IMG/VR virus record: IMGVR_UViG_3300048838_000100
Location: 1 to 26,189 of that record
DNA from: a virus
Length of the DNA stretch: 26,189 nt
Reading direction: 5' to 3' (one strand)
Below are positions 1 to 7,481 of the stretch, in pieces. Each line of letters begins with the position of its first letter. Position 1 is the first letter of the stretch. The translations under genes were made by a program, and so were the position numbers. Below the pieces are notes generated by a model that did not search any database, was not told where the DNA came from, and worked only from the letters and a program-made list of their open reading frames with translations.

Positions 1-181
1 CATATGCTGTCCTTGGGACGCCGCCGACTGGCTCCCCTGCCGCGACGGAAAAGCCCGGCCAGTTGAATCCGGCACATTCCCGCTGGCTCATGGGATACCC
101 GCCAGAGTGGGACGCCTGCGCGGTTACGGCAATGCCATCGTCCCGCAAGTCGCGGCGGCGTTCATAAGGGCTGCTGCATGA
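1..181 (+). CDS. DNA (cytosine-5-)-methyltransferase, C-terminal fragment
   Basis: This is the 3' end of a gene that begins before the window; the reading frame starts at base 2 and stops with TGA at 179-181. The 59 visible residues include [10 protein letters not shown], then [20 protein letters not shown] and [13 protein letters not shown]. The [15 protein letters not shown] stretch matches the conserved C-terminal motif X region of C5-cytosine methyltransferases, and the preceding [10 protein letters not shown] is typical of phage-encoded members. The catalytic PC and ENV motifs would lie upstream and cannot be seen. The enzyme would transfer a methyl group from S-adenosylmethionine to cytosine, usually to shield phage DNA from host restriction. 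The stop codon overlaps the next ATG (ATGA), so the two genes are probably translationally coupled. Confidence 0.85.
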   Translation, partial: ICCPWDAADWLPCRDGKARPVESGTFPLAHGIPARVGRLRGYGNAIVPQVAAAFIRAAA

Positions 182-486
182 CCTACTACGCCACAGTCCC
201 CGCCAGCCAGACAGAGCTGCGCCAGTACCGATCAGACGCCAGCGACCAGGATGCAAAGGTGCTGGCCTTCTTCCGCGCCAACCCTGACCGGCTGTTCACT
301 CAGGAACGGATACACGATCTGGTCATCCCGCACGCGCCCCGATCGTCCGTGTGCCGGGCGGTGAACACCCTGACCCGGCTCGGCAAGATCGAGAAAACCG
401 GCACGCTGTACCTGAGCCTTCAGGGGCGACGAGTGCACACCTGGCGACTCATGCGCACGGGTCCAGTCCAAAGGCCGCTCCTGTGA
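178..486 (+). CDS. winged-helix-like DNA-binding protein (hypothetical)
   Basis: This 102-aa product begins at an ATG that overlaps the methyltransferase stop. Residues about 25-75 read as a compact winged-helix fold: a helix (DQDAKVLAFFRANPDRLF), then TQERIHDLV, then a recognition-helix-like SSVCRAVNTLTRLGKIEKTG followed by a short wing. The RAVNTLTRLGKIEKTG segment resembles the region just before the wing in MarR/DprA-type and phage wHTH proteins. I infer DNA binding, possibly a small regulator or replication-associated factor; the family is not certain. The end overlaps the next gene by 4 nt (GTGA). Confidence 0.6.
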   Translation: MTYYATVPASQTELRQYRSDASDQDAKVLAFFRANPDRLFTQERIHDLVIPHAPRSSVCRAVNTLTRLGKIEKTGTLYLSLQGRRVHTWRLMRTGPVQRPLL

Positions 487-908
487 AGCTGTACGTCTGC
501 AAGGGGCTAGGCGCAACACTCCGGCCAGCCGATGAGGTGGCTACGGACGCTATCCGCAAGTTCCCGGCAGGCGAAATCTACGAAGTCGAGATCAAGCGGC
601 CCAGAAACCTGAAGTTCCATCGCAAAGCCTTTGCCCTGATGCAACTGGCCTACGAGAATCAGGAAAACTATACGGAATTCGACAAGTTCAGGCGGGCGCT
701 GGTGATCGAGGCGGGCTATTTCGACGACCTGCGATTGCTGGACGGGGCGACGGTCAGAGAGGCCAAAAGCCTGTCGTTCGCAAAGATGGATGAGGATGAT
801 TTCGGAAAACTGTACAACGCGCTGATAAACACTATCCTGCGGGTAGTCCTGCCGGGCGTGGACAGGCCAGAGCTAGAGGCCCAGGTGGAGCAGTTCCTGT
901 GGGCGTGA
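483..908 (+). CDS. DUF1367 family phage protein
   Basis: This 141-aa protein belongs, by motif, to DUF1367, which occurs in the nin/late-early region of lambdoid and P22-like phages. The signature is visible: VEIKRPRNLKFHRKAFALMQ, then AYENQENYTEFDKFR, then SFAKMDEDDFGKLYNALI, ending LPGVDRPELEAQVEQFL. These match the RNxxFHrKxFAL and SxsFxkMxEddFgxLYxxxi blocks of the family. I chose the GTG at 483 because it overlaps the upstream stop as GTGA; a longer reading frame back to 351 exists but would overlap the preceding gene heavily. The molecular function is unknown. In lambdoid phages it is found beside YbcO/Rus/Q genes, as here. Confidence 0.8.
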   Translation: MKLYVCKGLGATLRPADEVATDAIRKFPAGEIYEVEIKRPRNLKFHRKAFALMQLAYENQENYTEFDKFRRALVIEAGYFDDLRLLDGATVREAKSLSFAKMDEDDFGKLYNALINTILRVVLPGVDRPELEAQVEQFLWA

Positions 909-1156
909 AGTCGTTACGCAAAGCCGCCGAGGGCCAGCCCTGCATCATGTGCGGGGCGAACGATGGATCAACCGTGTTGCATCACTTGCGTCTAGGTAGC
1001 GTAGGCATGGGCAAGAAACCCGCCGATCATTACGGAATCGAGCTATGCGCTGACTGCCATCGCTACGTCCACAACCACGGCATAGCCGATTACAAAGCCA
1101 TGCTGATAGCCCATCTGCGGCAGGTTGACAGGTGGATAGAACGGGGCGTGCTGTAA
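905..1156 (+). CDS. YbcO-like (DUF1364) HNH/zinc putative nuclease
   Basis: This 83-aa product starts at a GTG forming a GTGA overlap with the DUF1367 gene. A second in-frame GTG at 899 is possible. Residues form a zinc-ribbon/HNH layout: C13 and C16 (CIMC), H26-H27 (VLHHLRL), then C48, C51 and H52 (CADCHRYVH), with further histidines at H56 and H58. The N-terminus KSLRKAAEGQPC and the glycine-rich GSVGMGKKPAD are characteristic of the YbcO/DUF1364 family, whose E. coli prophage member is classed as a putative nuclease. Beta-beta-alpha metal nucleases of this sort may act in phage recombination. Its position after DUF1367 and before a Q-type gene supports the assignment. Confidence 0.8.
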   Translation: MKSLRKAAEGQPCIMCGANDGSTVLHHLRLGSVGMGKKPADHYGIELCADCHRYVHNHGIADYKAMLIAHLRQVDRWIERGVL

Positions 1157-1192
1157 TCAACCAATGACGACAACGCAACAACGGAGACAACC

Positions 1193-1333
1193 ATGACCGT
1201 GACATATCGCACTTACGTTTGGATTGAGGACGGCACCGATACGGACGCGCTGGTATTGGGGGGTATCGACCCGGCTAACGAGGCGTATGTGATCGAAGCC
1301 GCTCCGGGCTATCTGGTGCAGGTTGACGCATGA
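1193..1333 (+). CDS. small conserved-looking protein, 46 aa
   Basis: This short gene encodes 46 residues beginning MTVTYRTYVWIEDGT and ending GYLVQVDA. An upstream GGAG at 1182-1185 gives an acceptable ribosome-binding site, and the stop overlaps the start of the antiterminator gene as ATGA, which is the same packing used by the neighbouring genes. The product is acidic with alternating beta-like segments and no membrane segment. I do not recognise a family. Coding status rests on its ribosome-binding site, its tight fit and its amino-acid composition. Confidence 0.6.
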   Translation: MTVTYRTYVWIEDGTDTDALVLGGIDPANEAYVIEAAPGYLVQVDA

Positions 1334-1779
1334 TCGACTGGATCCACCACCGAGGTAAAGATTGGGGCCGGTGGCTAAACCGGGATGAATCTGGCTGGCC
1401 TAGCGTGTCCCTGATGAGCCGGATCAGGGTCGAGGGGTCGGTCGGGTCGGCAATCAAGCAGCACAACCAGCATATCCCGGTAAAGCTGATGCCGAGGGAG
1501 ATCGCCGACTTCCACCGGGTCGTGGTGACGATGGACGAAACCTGCCGTGCTGTAGTGGAAATCACCTATCGGTCAAAAGCCGGACGCGACGAGAAAGCCG
1601 CAGCTCTTGGCCTGTCGAAATCCCGCATGTACCAGATACTCGACCACGCGCACGGCTACCTATTGGGCAGGCTGGATATACGACCACAAGATTTGTCCAA
1701 TTTGTCCAACCAGTACCCCCCGGCATATGCCAAGCTCGATTCCGACAATGGGCAAGCCGTCCAGGTTCTCAGGGATTGA
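1330..1779 (+). CDS. Q-like late antiterminator (Phage_antitermQ type)
   Basis: This 149-aa protein has the layout of the P22/phi82-type antitermination Q family. An N-terminal block (residues 2-25, IDWIHHRGKDWGRWLNRD then SGWPSVS) is followed by a central helical part, and residues about 86-117 form a sigma-region-4-like helix-turn-helix (RDEKAAALGLSKSRMYQILD). The WGRW...GWPS and ALGLSxSRMYxxLDxAH motifs are the main evidence. Such proteins bind near a late promoter and modify RNA polymerase so that it ignores terminators. The location directly before packaging genes, and the three intrinsic terminators further downstream, agree with that role. No separate late promoter gap is visible after it, because the next gene already overlaps by 32 nt. 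Confidence 0.7.
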   Translation: MIDWIHHRGKDWGRWLNRDESGWPSVSLMSRIRVEGSVGSAIKQHNQHIPVKLMPREIADFHRVVVTMDETCRAVVEITYRSKAGRDEKAAALGLSKSRMYQILDHAHGYLLGRLDIRPQDLSNLSNQYPPAYAKLDSDNGQAVQVLRD

Positions 1780-2314
1780 GATCGAGTCCGATTTCGGAAG
1801 GCTTCCCCGCGCTTCCACACGGAATATCAAGGGGCGCACGGTCGAGTGGGTGTACTTCGTCCAATCCTTGGCTGAGCCGTATCGCATAAAGATCGGCAAG
1901 ACGCACAGCCTGAGGGGGCGGCTGATGATGCTCCAGTGGATGTGCCCTGTCCCGCTGGCCTTTCTCGGCGCTCACGCTTGGCCCGAGTTCACTGAACCGG
2001 CCATCCACGAGTGCTTCAAGGACTTGAGAAGTCACGGGGAATGGTTCTACCCGGGCGATAACCTGATGAGCGCCATAGAGGCTATGGACGCTCTGGATGG
2101 GCCGCAGGACCCGATGGCAATACTGGAGTTCTTTGCTCCGTACTCGTCGCCCAAGATAGATACTGTTGCGGTGCATGAGCAGTTCTACATCGGGCGGGCA
2201 GGCAGCCAAGCCAAGCGTCGGCGGGCTATGGAGTCGGCCTATTTCGACGAGAAGTCGGGTTACAGGCCGAAGGGTAGCGTTAAGTACAGCAGAGACTTTG
2301 AGGTTCCCCGGTAG
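1748..2314 (+). CDS. T5orf172/MUG113 (GIY-YIG-like) domain protein
   Basis: This product of about 188 aa has a T5orf172/MUG113-type GIY-YIG-related domain at residues about 34-112: VYFVQ, then IKIGKT, LRGRLMMLQWMCPVPL, the acidic helix EPAIHECF and the diagnostic HGEWFYPGDNLMSAI. Such domains sit in phage homing-type or DNA-cleaving proteins and in other nucleic-acid proteins. The C-terminal 70 residues are basic (QAKRRRAMES, YRPKGSVKYSR) and may bind DNA. The start is uncertain: ATG 1748 overlaps the antiterminator by 32 nt and has no clear Shine-Dalgarno; ATG 1727 and ATG 1607 are also in frame but overlap more. Function is inferred from the domain only. Confidence 0.7.
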   Translation: MGKPSRFSGIEIESDFGRLPRASTRNIKGRTVEWVYFVQSLAEPYRIKIGKTHSLRGRLMMLQWMCPVPLAFLGAHAWPEFTEPAIHECFKDLRSHGEWFYPGDNLMSAIEAMDALDGPQDPMAILEFFAPYSSPKIDTVAVHEQFYIGRAGSQAKRRRAMESAYFDEKSGYRPKGSVKYSRDFEVPR

Positions 2315-2628
2315 TGAAGCTCCTGAACGAAGCAACGGCGGTAACGCTCAACATCGAGCGCCGTGGGGATGACGGATCGCTGATTACCCCGACCAGCCTC
2401 AAGTACCGGGTGGACAATCAGACGAGCAACCAGCCGATCACCGCATGGACAGCCCTCACGCCAGCGGCCACTACTACCGTAGTGATCCCCGCCACCTCAA
2501 ACGCCATTCAGGACGATGGCAACAGCTTTGAGGACGTGGTTGTGACGGTTATGACCGATGAAGGGCTGGATACTCAGGAAACCAACACGCAGACCTACCG
2601 GGTGAGAAACCTGGGCGGGGTGCGGTGA
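2314..2628 (+). CDS. hypothetical beta-sandwich-like phage protein
   Basis: This gene encodes 104 aa from a GTG start that overlaps the preceding stop by one base, with GAGG at 2300-2303 about 10 nt upstream. The sequence alternates short beta-type strands (ATAVTLNIERRG, SLKYRVDNQTS, TTTVVIPATSNAI, EDVVVTVMTDEG) and resembles a small fibronectin/Ig-like sandwich. The MKLLNEATAVTLNIERRG opening recalls small proteins found just before terminase genes in other podophages, but I cannot assign a role. It could be a virion decoration or a chaperone for a tail part. Confidence 0.65.
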   Translation: MKLLNEATAVTLNIERRGDDGSLITPTSLKYRVDNQTSNQPITAWTALTPAATTTVVIPATSNAIQDDGNSFEDVVVTVMTDEGLDTQETNTQTYRVRNLGGVR

Positions 2629-3149
2629 TGCTGACAGCAGAACGACTGCGGGAGGTTCTGGACTACAACCCGGGGACGGGCGAGTTTAGGCGGAAGATCA
2701 GCGGGAGCAATAGAGTCAAGCCGGGCGCTGTTGCTGGGTCCCTCATGGGACTTGGTTATTTGCTGTCGTACGTTGACGGCTGTAGGTACCTCAACCACAG
2801 GCTTGCGTGGCTGTACGTTCATGGGTACTGGCCAGCCGCCCACATTGACCACATCAACGGCGTCAGGTCTGACAATAGGCTGGCAAACCTCAGGGAAGCG
2901 TCGCACGCTCAGAACCTTGCTCACCGCGTCAAACTCGACAAGGACAACAGGTCCGGGTATCGCGGCGTGTCGTGGTGTAAGGCGAGGCGGAAGTGGTCGG
3001 CTGAGGTTCGGCATAACGGTCAGCGACGCCGCTTGGGACGCTTCGATAATATCGAGGATGCGGCAAAGGCTTACGAAGCGGCTGCGAGGGAGTTGTTCGG
3101 GGGGTTCTATTCCGGCAATGCCGCACAGAATCAGACGGTTGAGATTTAG
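2628..3149 (+). CDS. HNH homing endonuclease with AP2 DNA-binding domain
   Basis: This 173-aa protein combines two recognisable domains. Residues about 56-100 form an HNH module: NHRLAWLYVHGYWP, then the catalytic core H72-I-D-H75-I-N77-G, N83 and N87 (DNRLANLREAS). Residues about 108-160 form an AP2/ERF-type DNA-binding domain (GYRGVSWCKARRKWSAEV, RRLGRFDNIEDAAKAYEAAA). This is the standard architecture of free-standing phage homing endonucleases. ATG 2628 is chosen; a GTG three bases upstream is equally possible. It sits as an extra cassette between a small virion-like gene and the terminase genes, consistent with mobility. Catalytic residues look intact. Confidence 0.9.
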   Translation: MLTAERLREVLDYNPGTGEFRRKISGSNRVKPGAVAGSLMGLGYLLSYVDGCRYLNHRLAWLYVHGYWPAAHIDHINGVRSDNRLANLREASHAQNLAHRVKLDKDNRSGYRGVSWCKARRKWSAEVRHNGQRRRLGRFDNIEDAAKAYEAAARELFGGFYSGNAAQNQTVEI

Positions 3150-3152
3150 TTT

Positions 3153-3449
3153 ATGAGCAGGCCGGTTGGGAGCAAAAACAAAGTTGGCGCTCAGGTCAAA
3201 GAAAACCTAGTTGCGGTGTTCAACCGACTGGGCGGGACGGCAGCGATGGCTGAGTGGGCCAGCGAGAACAAGACGGAGTACTACCGGATGTACGCCCGCC
3301 TTTCACCGACTGAGCTAGATGTAACGGCGCAGGTCATTGATGCCAGCATTCTTACCGACGCAGAGCTTGCCGAACTTATCGCCAGCGGAAGCTGCGCAAG
3401 AGTTACTGACCAGGCGGAAGGCACGGTCGAGTCTAGCGGCGTACATTGA
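3153..3449 (+). CDS. putative terminase small subunit
   Basis: This 98-aa protein opens with MSRPVGSKNKVGAQVKENLV, the lysine-rich start typical of small terminase or terminase-adjacent proteins. It continues with a helical body (NRLGGTAAMAEWASENKTEY, YRMYARLSPTEL) and ends with an acidic helix DAELAELIASGS. The small subunit recognises phage DNA and hands it to the large subunit for packaging. Assignment depends mainly on the position directly before the large terminase and the overall feel of the sequence. The reading frame runs 110 nt into the large-subunit gene in another frame. The last ~20 residues (after LIASGS) look less conserved and may be the by-product of that overlap. Confidence 0.6.
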   Translation: MSRPVGSKNKVGAQVKENLVAVFNRLGGTAAMAEWASENKTEYYRMYARLSPTELDVTAQVIDASILTDAELAELIASGSCARVTDQAEGTVESSGVH

Positions 3450-4830
3450 TCGGCTTGATCTTGGGTTGGTCCCTGCCGCCCATCATCGGTTGCTGATTAG
3501 CGAGCTCGAAGCGCTTGATCGCGGCGACGTTCGCCGGTTGATGGTGCTACTGCCTCCGGGTAGCGCTAAATCAACCTACGCAACAGTCCTGTTCCCGCCG
3601 TGGTTCATGGGTAGGAATCCGGGGCTATCGGTCATCGGCTGTAGCAATACCACGACCCTAGCCGAGCACTTCAGTCGCCGGAGTCGGAATGTGGTGGGGA
3701 GCCAAGCTCACCGTTCTATTTTCTGGGATGGCCTGTCCGACGACTCGACGGCTGCGGGATCGTGGGAGACCGCAAGCGGTTCCAGTTACTACGCGGCGGG
3801 GGTCGGCGCAACGATCACAGGCCGCCGGGCCGACCTCGGGATTATTGACGACCCGGTTAAGTCACGCGAGGAGGCCGATAGCGAACTGACCCGGCAGAAA
3901 CACTGGGATTGGTACGTCAACGATTTCAAGACGCGGCTGAAGCCGAACTATCGGCAGCTGCACATTCAGACCCGCTGGCATGAGGACGACCTGGCGGGAC
4001 GGATACTCGCTACGGAAGGCGACAAATGGCGGGTCCTGAAGCTGCCGATGGTGGCCGGTCTGGATGACCCGTTAGGCCGCGCCCCCGGCGATCGGTTGTG
4101 GCCGGAATGGTTCACGGCAGAGATGGTTGATGAGGCGCGCCGCGATGAGCGGTCGTTCAGCGCTCTCTACCAGCAGGACCCAAGCCCACAGACCGGCACA
4201 TTCTTCAAGCGTGAATGGTTCTGGTTCTACAAGCCCGACGAAACGAAGCTGGTCAGAAAATACCTCACCAGTGACTTCGCCTTTACCGAGAACGGCGGCG
4301 ACTTCACCGAGATTGGAATTCACGGCGTCTATCAGGATCGCGGCGAAACCAAGCTGTATCTCTGCCTTGACGGCTGGTATGGCCAGCAGGATCAGGTGAA
4401 CTGGGCCGAGGAGTACATGACGCTTGTTGCCCGTCACCGGCCTGTTGTGGAGTTCGGTGAAGGCGGAATGACCCGCCGGGCTTCTGAGGGGTTGCTAACC
4501 CGCGTCAGGCGCGAGCGTAAGGCACCGGGCGGCAAGATCGAATGGATGCCTAGCGTGAGTGACAAGGTAGCGCGAGCGGCCTCCCTGAGGGCAATGGCGA
4601 GCATGGGTCGGGTAGGGCTACCAGACAACGACTACGGCCACCGGGTACTCGCGCAACTGCTGGGCTTCCCGGCTGGCAAGCATGACGACGCCGTGGACAT
4701 GGTGGCGATGATGGCAAGGGCCATCGACCAGGCTCACCCGGCAATGGCGCTAGGGGCTAAGCCCACGGTCGTTAAAGACCGCTGGGACAAGGTATTTGAC
4801 GGTGACGAGGGCGGATCGTGGCGAGTGTAG
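3340..4830 (+). CDS. terL: terminase large subunit
   Basis: This 496-aa protein is the ATP-driven DNA-packaging motor and headful/cos nuclease. The ATPase part shows a P-loop LPPGSAKST (residues 71-79, the relaxed Walker A form found in many TerL proteins), a Walker B/catalytic LGIIDDP (about 167-172) and the coupling-type segment QTRWHEDDLAGRIL. The RNase H-like nuclease part shows TSDFAFTENGGDFTEIG with D312 and later KHDDAVDMVAMM with D449-D450. ATG 3340 is preferred; a TTG lies just before it. The N-terminal helix ending ...HHRLLISELEALDRGD is family-like, so the gene really does begin inside the preceding reading frame. The 3' end overlaps the portal start by 13 nt. Confidence 0.92.
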   Translation: MPAFLPTQSLPNLSPAEAAQELLTRRKARSSLAAYIDRLDLGLVPAAHHRLLISELEALDRGDVRRLMVLLPPGSAKSTYATVLFPPWFMGRNPGLSVIGCSNTTTLAEHFSRRSRNVVGSQAHRSIFWDGLSDDSTAAGSWETASGSSYYAAGVGATITGRRADLGIIDDPVKSREEADSELTRQKHWDWYVNDFKTRLKPNYRQLHIQTRWHEDDLAGRILATEGDKWRVLKLPMVAGLDDPLGRAPGDRLWPEWFTAEMVDEARRDERSFSALYQQDPSPQTGTFFKREWFWFYKPDETKLVRKYLTSDFAFTENGGDFTEIGIHGVYQDRGETKLYLCLDGWYGQQDQVNWAEEYMTLVARHRPVVEFGEGGMTRRASEGLLTRVRRERKAPGGKIEWMPSVSDKVARAASLRAMASMGRVGLPDNDYGHRVLAQLLGFPAGKHDDAVDMVAMMARAIDQAHPAMALGAKPTVVKDRWDKVFDGDEGGSWRV

Positions 4831-6629
4831 AGGCAAAAGACGATCAGCTATCCCGTCTGGTACGGGACTTCGATGCGTGGTTTGACGCCACGCAGGACGA
4901 GCGTGCCGAGGCCATCGAGAGCCGGGATTACTACGATGGCAAGCAGTGGACCGAGGAAGAAGCCCGCACGCTCAAGCTGAGAAAGCAGCCGGTCCTGACT
5001 GACAACAAGCTCAAAGACAAAATCGACTACATGATCGGGTTGGAGATCAACGCCCGCACCGATCCGAAGGCATTCCCGCGTACCCCTCAGCACGTTGAGG
5101 ATGCCGAGGCGATTACCGACGCCCTGCGGTATGTGGGCGATGACCAGGATTTCCCGAAAACCCGCTCCGACGTGGCTGAAAACATCTTCGTTGAGGGCAT
5201 GGGCGGGACGGAAACCTACGTCAAGCAGTCCAAGACTGGCGTTGATGTGTGCATCAAGCGCAACCGTTACGAGCGCTGCTTCTGGGACCCGCATTCCTCG
5301 GAACGCGACTTTTCGGACGCCCGCTATCTGGGCACGTTCGTCTGGATGGACATTGAGACCGCTCAGGAGCGCTGGCCCGATCGTAGCGAGATATGGGATT
5401 CGTGCATGGCTGAAGCCTCCGGCAGCCAGTCGGAGTCTGACAGCGACCGCCCCACGGATACTGTGCATCTGGATCGACTCCGCCGCCGGGTGCGGATCAT
5501 CGAGGCGTACTTCCTCAAGGGCGGCGTGTGGTTTCGGGCCAAGTTCGTCAAGAACGGTTGGATTGAGGAACCGGAAGCGTCCCCGTTCCTCAACGATGAA
5601 GGCGAGCCGGAGCATCCCTACTGCTGGGGATCGGCCTACGTTGACAAGGATAACCACCGTTACGGCGTGATCCGTCGCTGGAAGTCGCTGCAAGACGAGA
5701 TCAATCACCGCCGCAGCAAGTCCCTGCACCTGCTGAATACGAACCAAGTCATCATGGAGGAAGGCGCGGTTGCCGATGTCCAGAAGCTGAAGATGGAGTT
5801 GGCAAAGCCTGATGGCGTGGTTGTTCGCACGCCTGGTATGGAGCTGGTCGTACAGAAGAACTTGGACCTGTCTACCGGCCACTTCCAGATGATGATGCAG
5901 GCGATTGAAGCCCTCGCCATTGTCGGCCCGAAGGCGATCACCAACGTATCCGCGTCACAGTCAGGACGGGCCAAGCAGCTTGACCGGCAGTCTGACGCGC
6001 TGGAACTGGGGCGACTGTTTGACCATCTGCGTTACTTGCAGAAGCAGACCTATACGAAGGTCTGGCACCGGATCAAACAGTACTGGACCGATGAGAAATG
6101 GGTACGGATTCGGGACGATGAGGGTGCGCCCAAGTTCGTCGCCCTGAACAAGCCGATCACGGCGCTGGAGTTGTACCAAGCTGCCCGGCAGTCGGGTCAG
6201 CCGATCCCGCTTGAACTGGCCCGCATGGCGCAGATGACGCCGACGCAGCCCGTCGGCAAGCGTAACGACGTGGCCGCGCTGGATGTGGACATCATCATCG
6301 ACGAAGCCCCGGACGTGGTGACGCTGCAATCCGAGCAGTTCGAGAACCTTGTGGCTCTCGCGCAGGCTGGCGTGATATTCCCGCCCGATGTTTACCTCGA
6401 TGCTTCCGCCATCCGTAACAAGAAGGCGCTGAAAGAGAAGCTGACGGGCGGCGAAGACCCGCAAGCGCAGGCAATGGCACAGGAAGCGGCTGCGATGCAG
6501 AAGCGCGGTGCAGAGGCTGAGATCAGCAAGACGGAAGCCGAAGCTGAGAAGGTCACGCAGGAAGCGAACCAGAAGAAGATCGAGAACATGGCCGGTATGG
6601 CTGGCCTTGCGGGAATGGCGCAGGGCTAA
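4818..6629 (+). CDS. portal protein, P22 gp1-like
   Basis: This 603-aa protein matches the P22-type portal family. The evidence is an N-terminal helix with ESRDYYDGKQWTEEEARTLK, then RKQPVLTDNKLKDKIDYMIG and a conserved acidic/aromatic core RNRYERCFWDPHSSERDFSD. Later come YFLKGGVWFRAKFVKNGW and NVSASQSGRAKQLDRQSDAL. The last 55 residues are an alanine/glutamate-rich helix (TEAEAEKVTQEANQKK), corresponding to the C-terminal barrel-type helix of P22. The portal dodecamer forms the head entry vertex and binds terminase. It is shorter than the 725-aa P22 protein. GTG 4818 is preceded by GAGG at 4807-4810 and overlaps terL. An intrinsic terminator follows 22 nt after the stop. Confidence 0.92.
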   Translation: MASVEAKDDQLSRLVRDFDAWFDATQDERAEAIESRDYYDGKQWTEEEARTLKLRKQPVLTDNKLKDKIDYMIGLEINARTDPKAFPRTPQHVEDAEAITDALRYVGDDQDFPKTRSDVAENIFVEGMGGTETYVKQSKTGVDVCIKRNRYERCFWDPHSSERDFSDARYLGTFVWMDIETAQERWPDRSEIWDSCMAEASGSQSESDSDRPTDTVHLDRLRRRVRIIEAYFLKGGVWFRAKFVKNGWIEEPEASPFLNDEGEPEHPYCWGSAYVDKDNHRYGVIRRWKSLQDEINHRRSKSLHLLNTNQVIMEEGAVADVQKLKMELAKPDGVVVRTPGMELVVQKNLDLSTGHFQMMMQAIEALAIVGPKAITNVSASQSGRAKQLDRQSDALELGRLFDHLRYLQKQTYTKVWHRIKQYWTDEKWVRIRDDEGAPKFVALNKPITALELYQAARQSGQPIPLELARMAQMTPTQPVGKRNDVAALDVDIIIDEAPDVVTLQSEQFENLVALAQAGVIFPPDVYLDASAIRNKKALKEKLTGGEDPQAQAMAQEAAAMQKRGAEAEISKTEAEAEKVTQEANQKKIENMAGMAGLAGMAQG

Positions 6630-6651
6630 ACGCCGCCAACAGACGACCACC

Positions 6652-6676
6652 ACCCGCCGAGTGCGGGTTTTTTATT
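6652..6676 (+). terminator. intrinsic terminator after the portal gene
   Basis: A 6-bp stem ACCCGC/GCGGGT (6652-6657 with 6663-6668) encloses a 5-nt loop CGAGT and runs directly into six T residues (6668-6673). It separates the packaging genes from the head genes. I see no convincing promoter between it and the scaffold gene. Confidence 0.8.
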
Positions 6677-6732
6677 GACTACAAAAGGTGCCGCCTACCT
6701 CAAGGGCGATCACGCCGCCGGTGTTCGGGCGC

Positions 6733-6738
6733 AAGGAG
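6733..6738 (+). promoter_or_regulatory. ribosome-binding site deciding the scaffold start
   Basis: AAGGAG at 6733-6738 lies 6 nt before GTG 6745. The reading frame is open back to a GTG at 6688, but that upstream stretch lies close to the terminator, and its weaker AAAAGG site is less convincing. Confidence 0.7.
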
Positions 6739-6744
6739 AGCGAA

Positions 6745-7473
6745 GTGACGACAGGATCAATGGACTTGGACGCGATTCTCACGGGGACTCCCGAGCCTGT
6801 AGAGGCTCTAGAGGCAGAACCCACGGGCGAGGTGGAAGCACCAGCGGTTGAACCCGCAGCAACGCCGCCGGTTGTAGAGAAACGCACTGAGGCAGACGAC
6901 AAGCCCACTCCGGGGCACGTTCCCTTTCAGGCGCTCGCCGATGAGCGCCGGAAGCGTCAGGAGTTGGAGAGCAGGCTGGCTGAAATGGAGAAGGCGCAAG
7001 CGCCCGAATCCAAGCCAAACCTGTTTGAAGACCCTGACAACTGGGAGAAAGCCCTAGACGAGCGCATGGAGCGAAAGCTTCAGGGTGTTCGGCAGGAATC
7101 TGAGCAGAAGTTCCTCGTATTGGTCGAGCAGGCCGCGAAAGCCCGCCATCCCGACTTCGACGAGGTAGCCCAGGTGTTTGCCGCAACCGCCCGCACCACA
7201 CCAGGACTGATCGAGGAAGCGCGTCTAGCGCCCGATCCCGCTGAGTACATCTACCAAGCGGGACGCAACCTGAAGCGATTTCAGGAAGCCGGGAGCATTG
7301 ATGCACTGATCGCTCAAGCCGAAGCGCGGGGCGCTGAGAAAGCCCGTCAGGAGTTGCAGGGCAAGCCTGCACCGAAGATTCCCGAGTCACTCACCGACGA
7401 AACCGGGTCTGGCGAGCGAGCGCCGCAAGCGTTCGCCCCGAAGTCCCTTTCAGAACTTTTACCAACATATTGA
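6745..7473 (+). CDS. capsid scaffolding protein
   Basis: This 242-aa acidic, low-complexity protein lies between the portal and the major capsid genes, the usual scaffold position. Residues 1-55 are proline-, glutamate- and alanine-rich. Residues about 58-85 form a charged helix with coiled-coil character (FQALADERRKRQELESRLAE). The middle contains a long helical region (DNWEKALDERMERKLQGVRQ, KFLVLVEQAAKARHPDFDEV) typical of phage scaffold/head-assembly proteins. The KARHPDFDEVAQVF motif is shared by such proteins in N4-gp56 capsid phages. The protein would direct procapsid assembly and then leave the head. GTG 6745 is chosen on its ribosome-binding site. The stop codon overlaps the Shine-Dalgarno of the capsid gene. 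Confidence 0.8.
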   Translation: MTTGSMDLDAILTGTPEPVEALEAEPTGEVEAPAVEPAATPPVVEKRTEADDKPTPGHVPFQALADERRKRQELESRLAEMEKAQAPESKPNLFEDPDNWEKALDERMERKLQGVRQESEQKFLVLVEQAAKARHPDFDEVAQVFAATARTTPGLIEEARLAPDPAEYIYQAGRNLKRFQEAGSIDALIAQAEARGAEKARQELQGKPAPKIPESLTDETGSGERAPQAFAPKSLSELLPTY

Positions 7474-7478
7474 GGTGA
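7472..7478 (+). promoter_or_regulatory. strong ribosome-binding site of the capsid gene
   Basis: GAGGTGA at 7472-7478 lies just before ATG 7482 and overlaps the scaffold stop codon. The match to the anti-Shine-Dalgarno is near complete, as expected for the most highly expressed virion gene. Confidence 0.75.
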
Positions 7479-7481
7479 GTC

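Noticed and set aside
4848-5882. Long minus-strand open frame (344 codons) opposite the portal gene
   Set aside because: It is a shadow of the high-GC portal gene: arginine/leucine/valine-rich composition, no domain signature and no packing with neighbours. Other long minus-strand frames (e.g. 5961-6653, 7347-8186, 14533-15105) are rejected for the same reason.
6674-6700. Possible promoter TTGACT after the first terminator
   Set aside because: TTGACT at 6675-6680 looks like a -35 element, but no acceptable -10 box is found 16-18 bases downstream.
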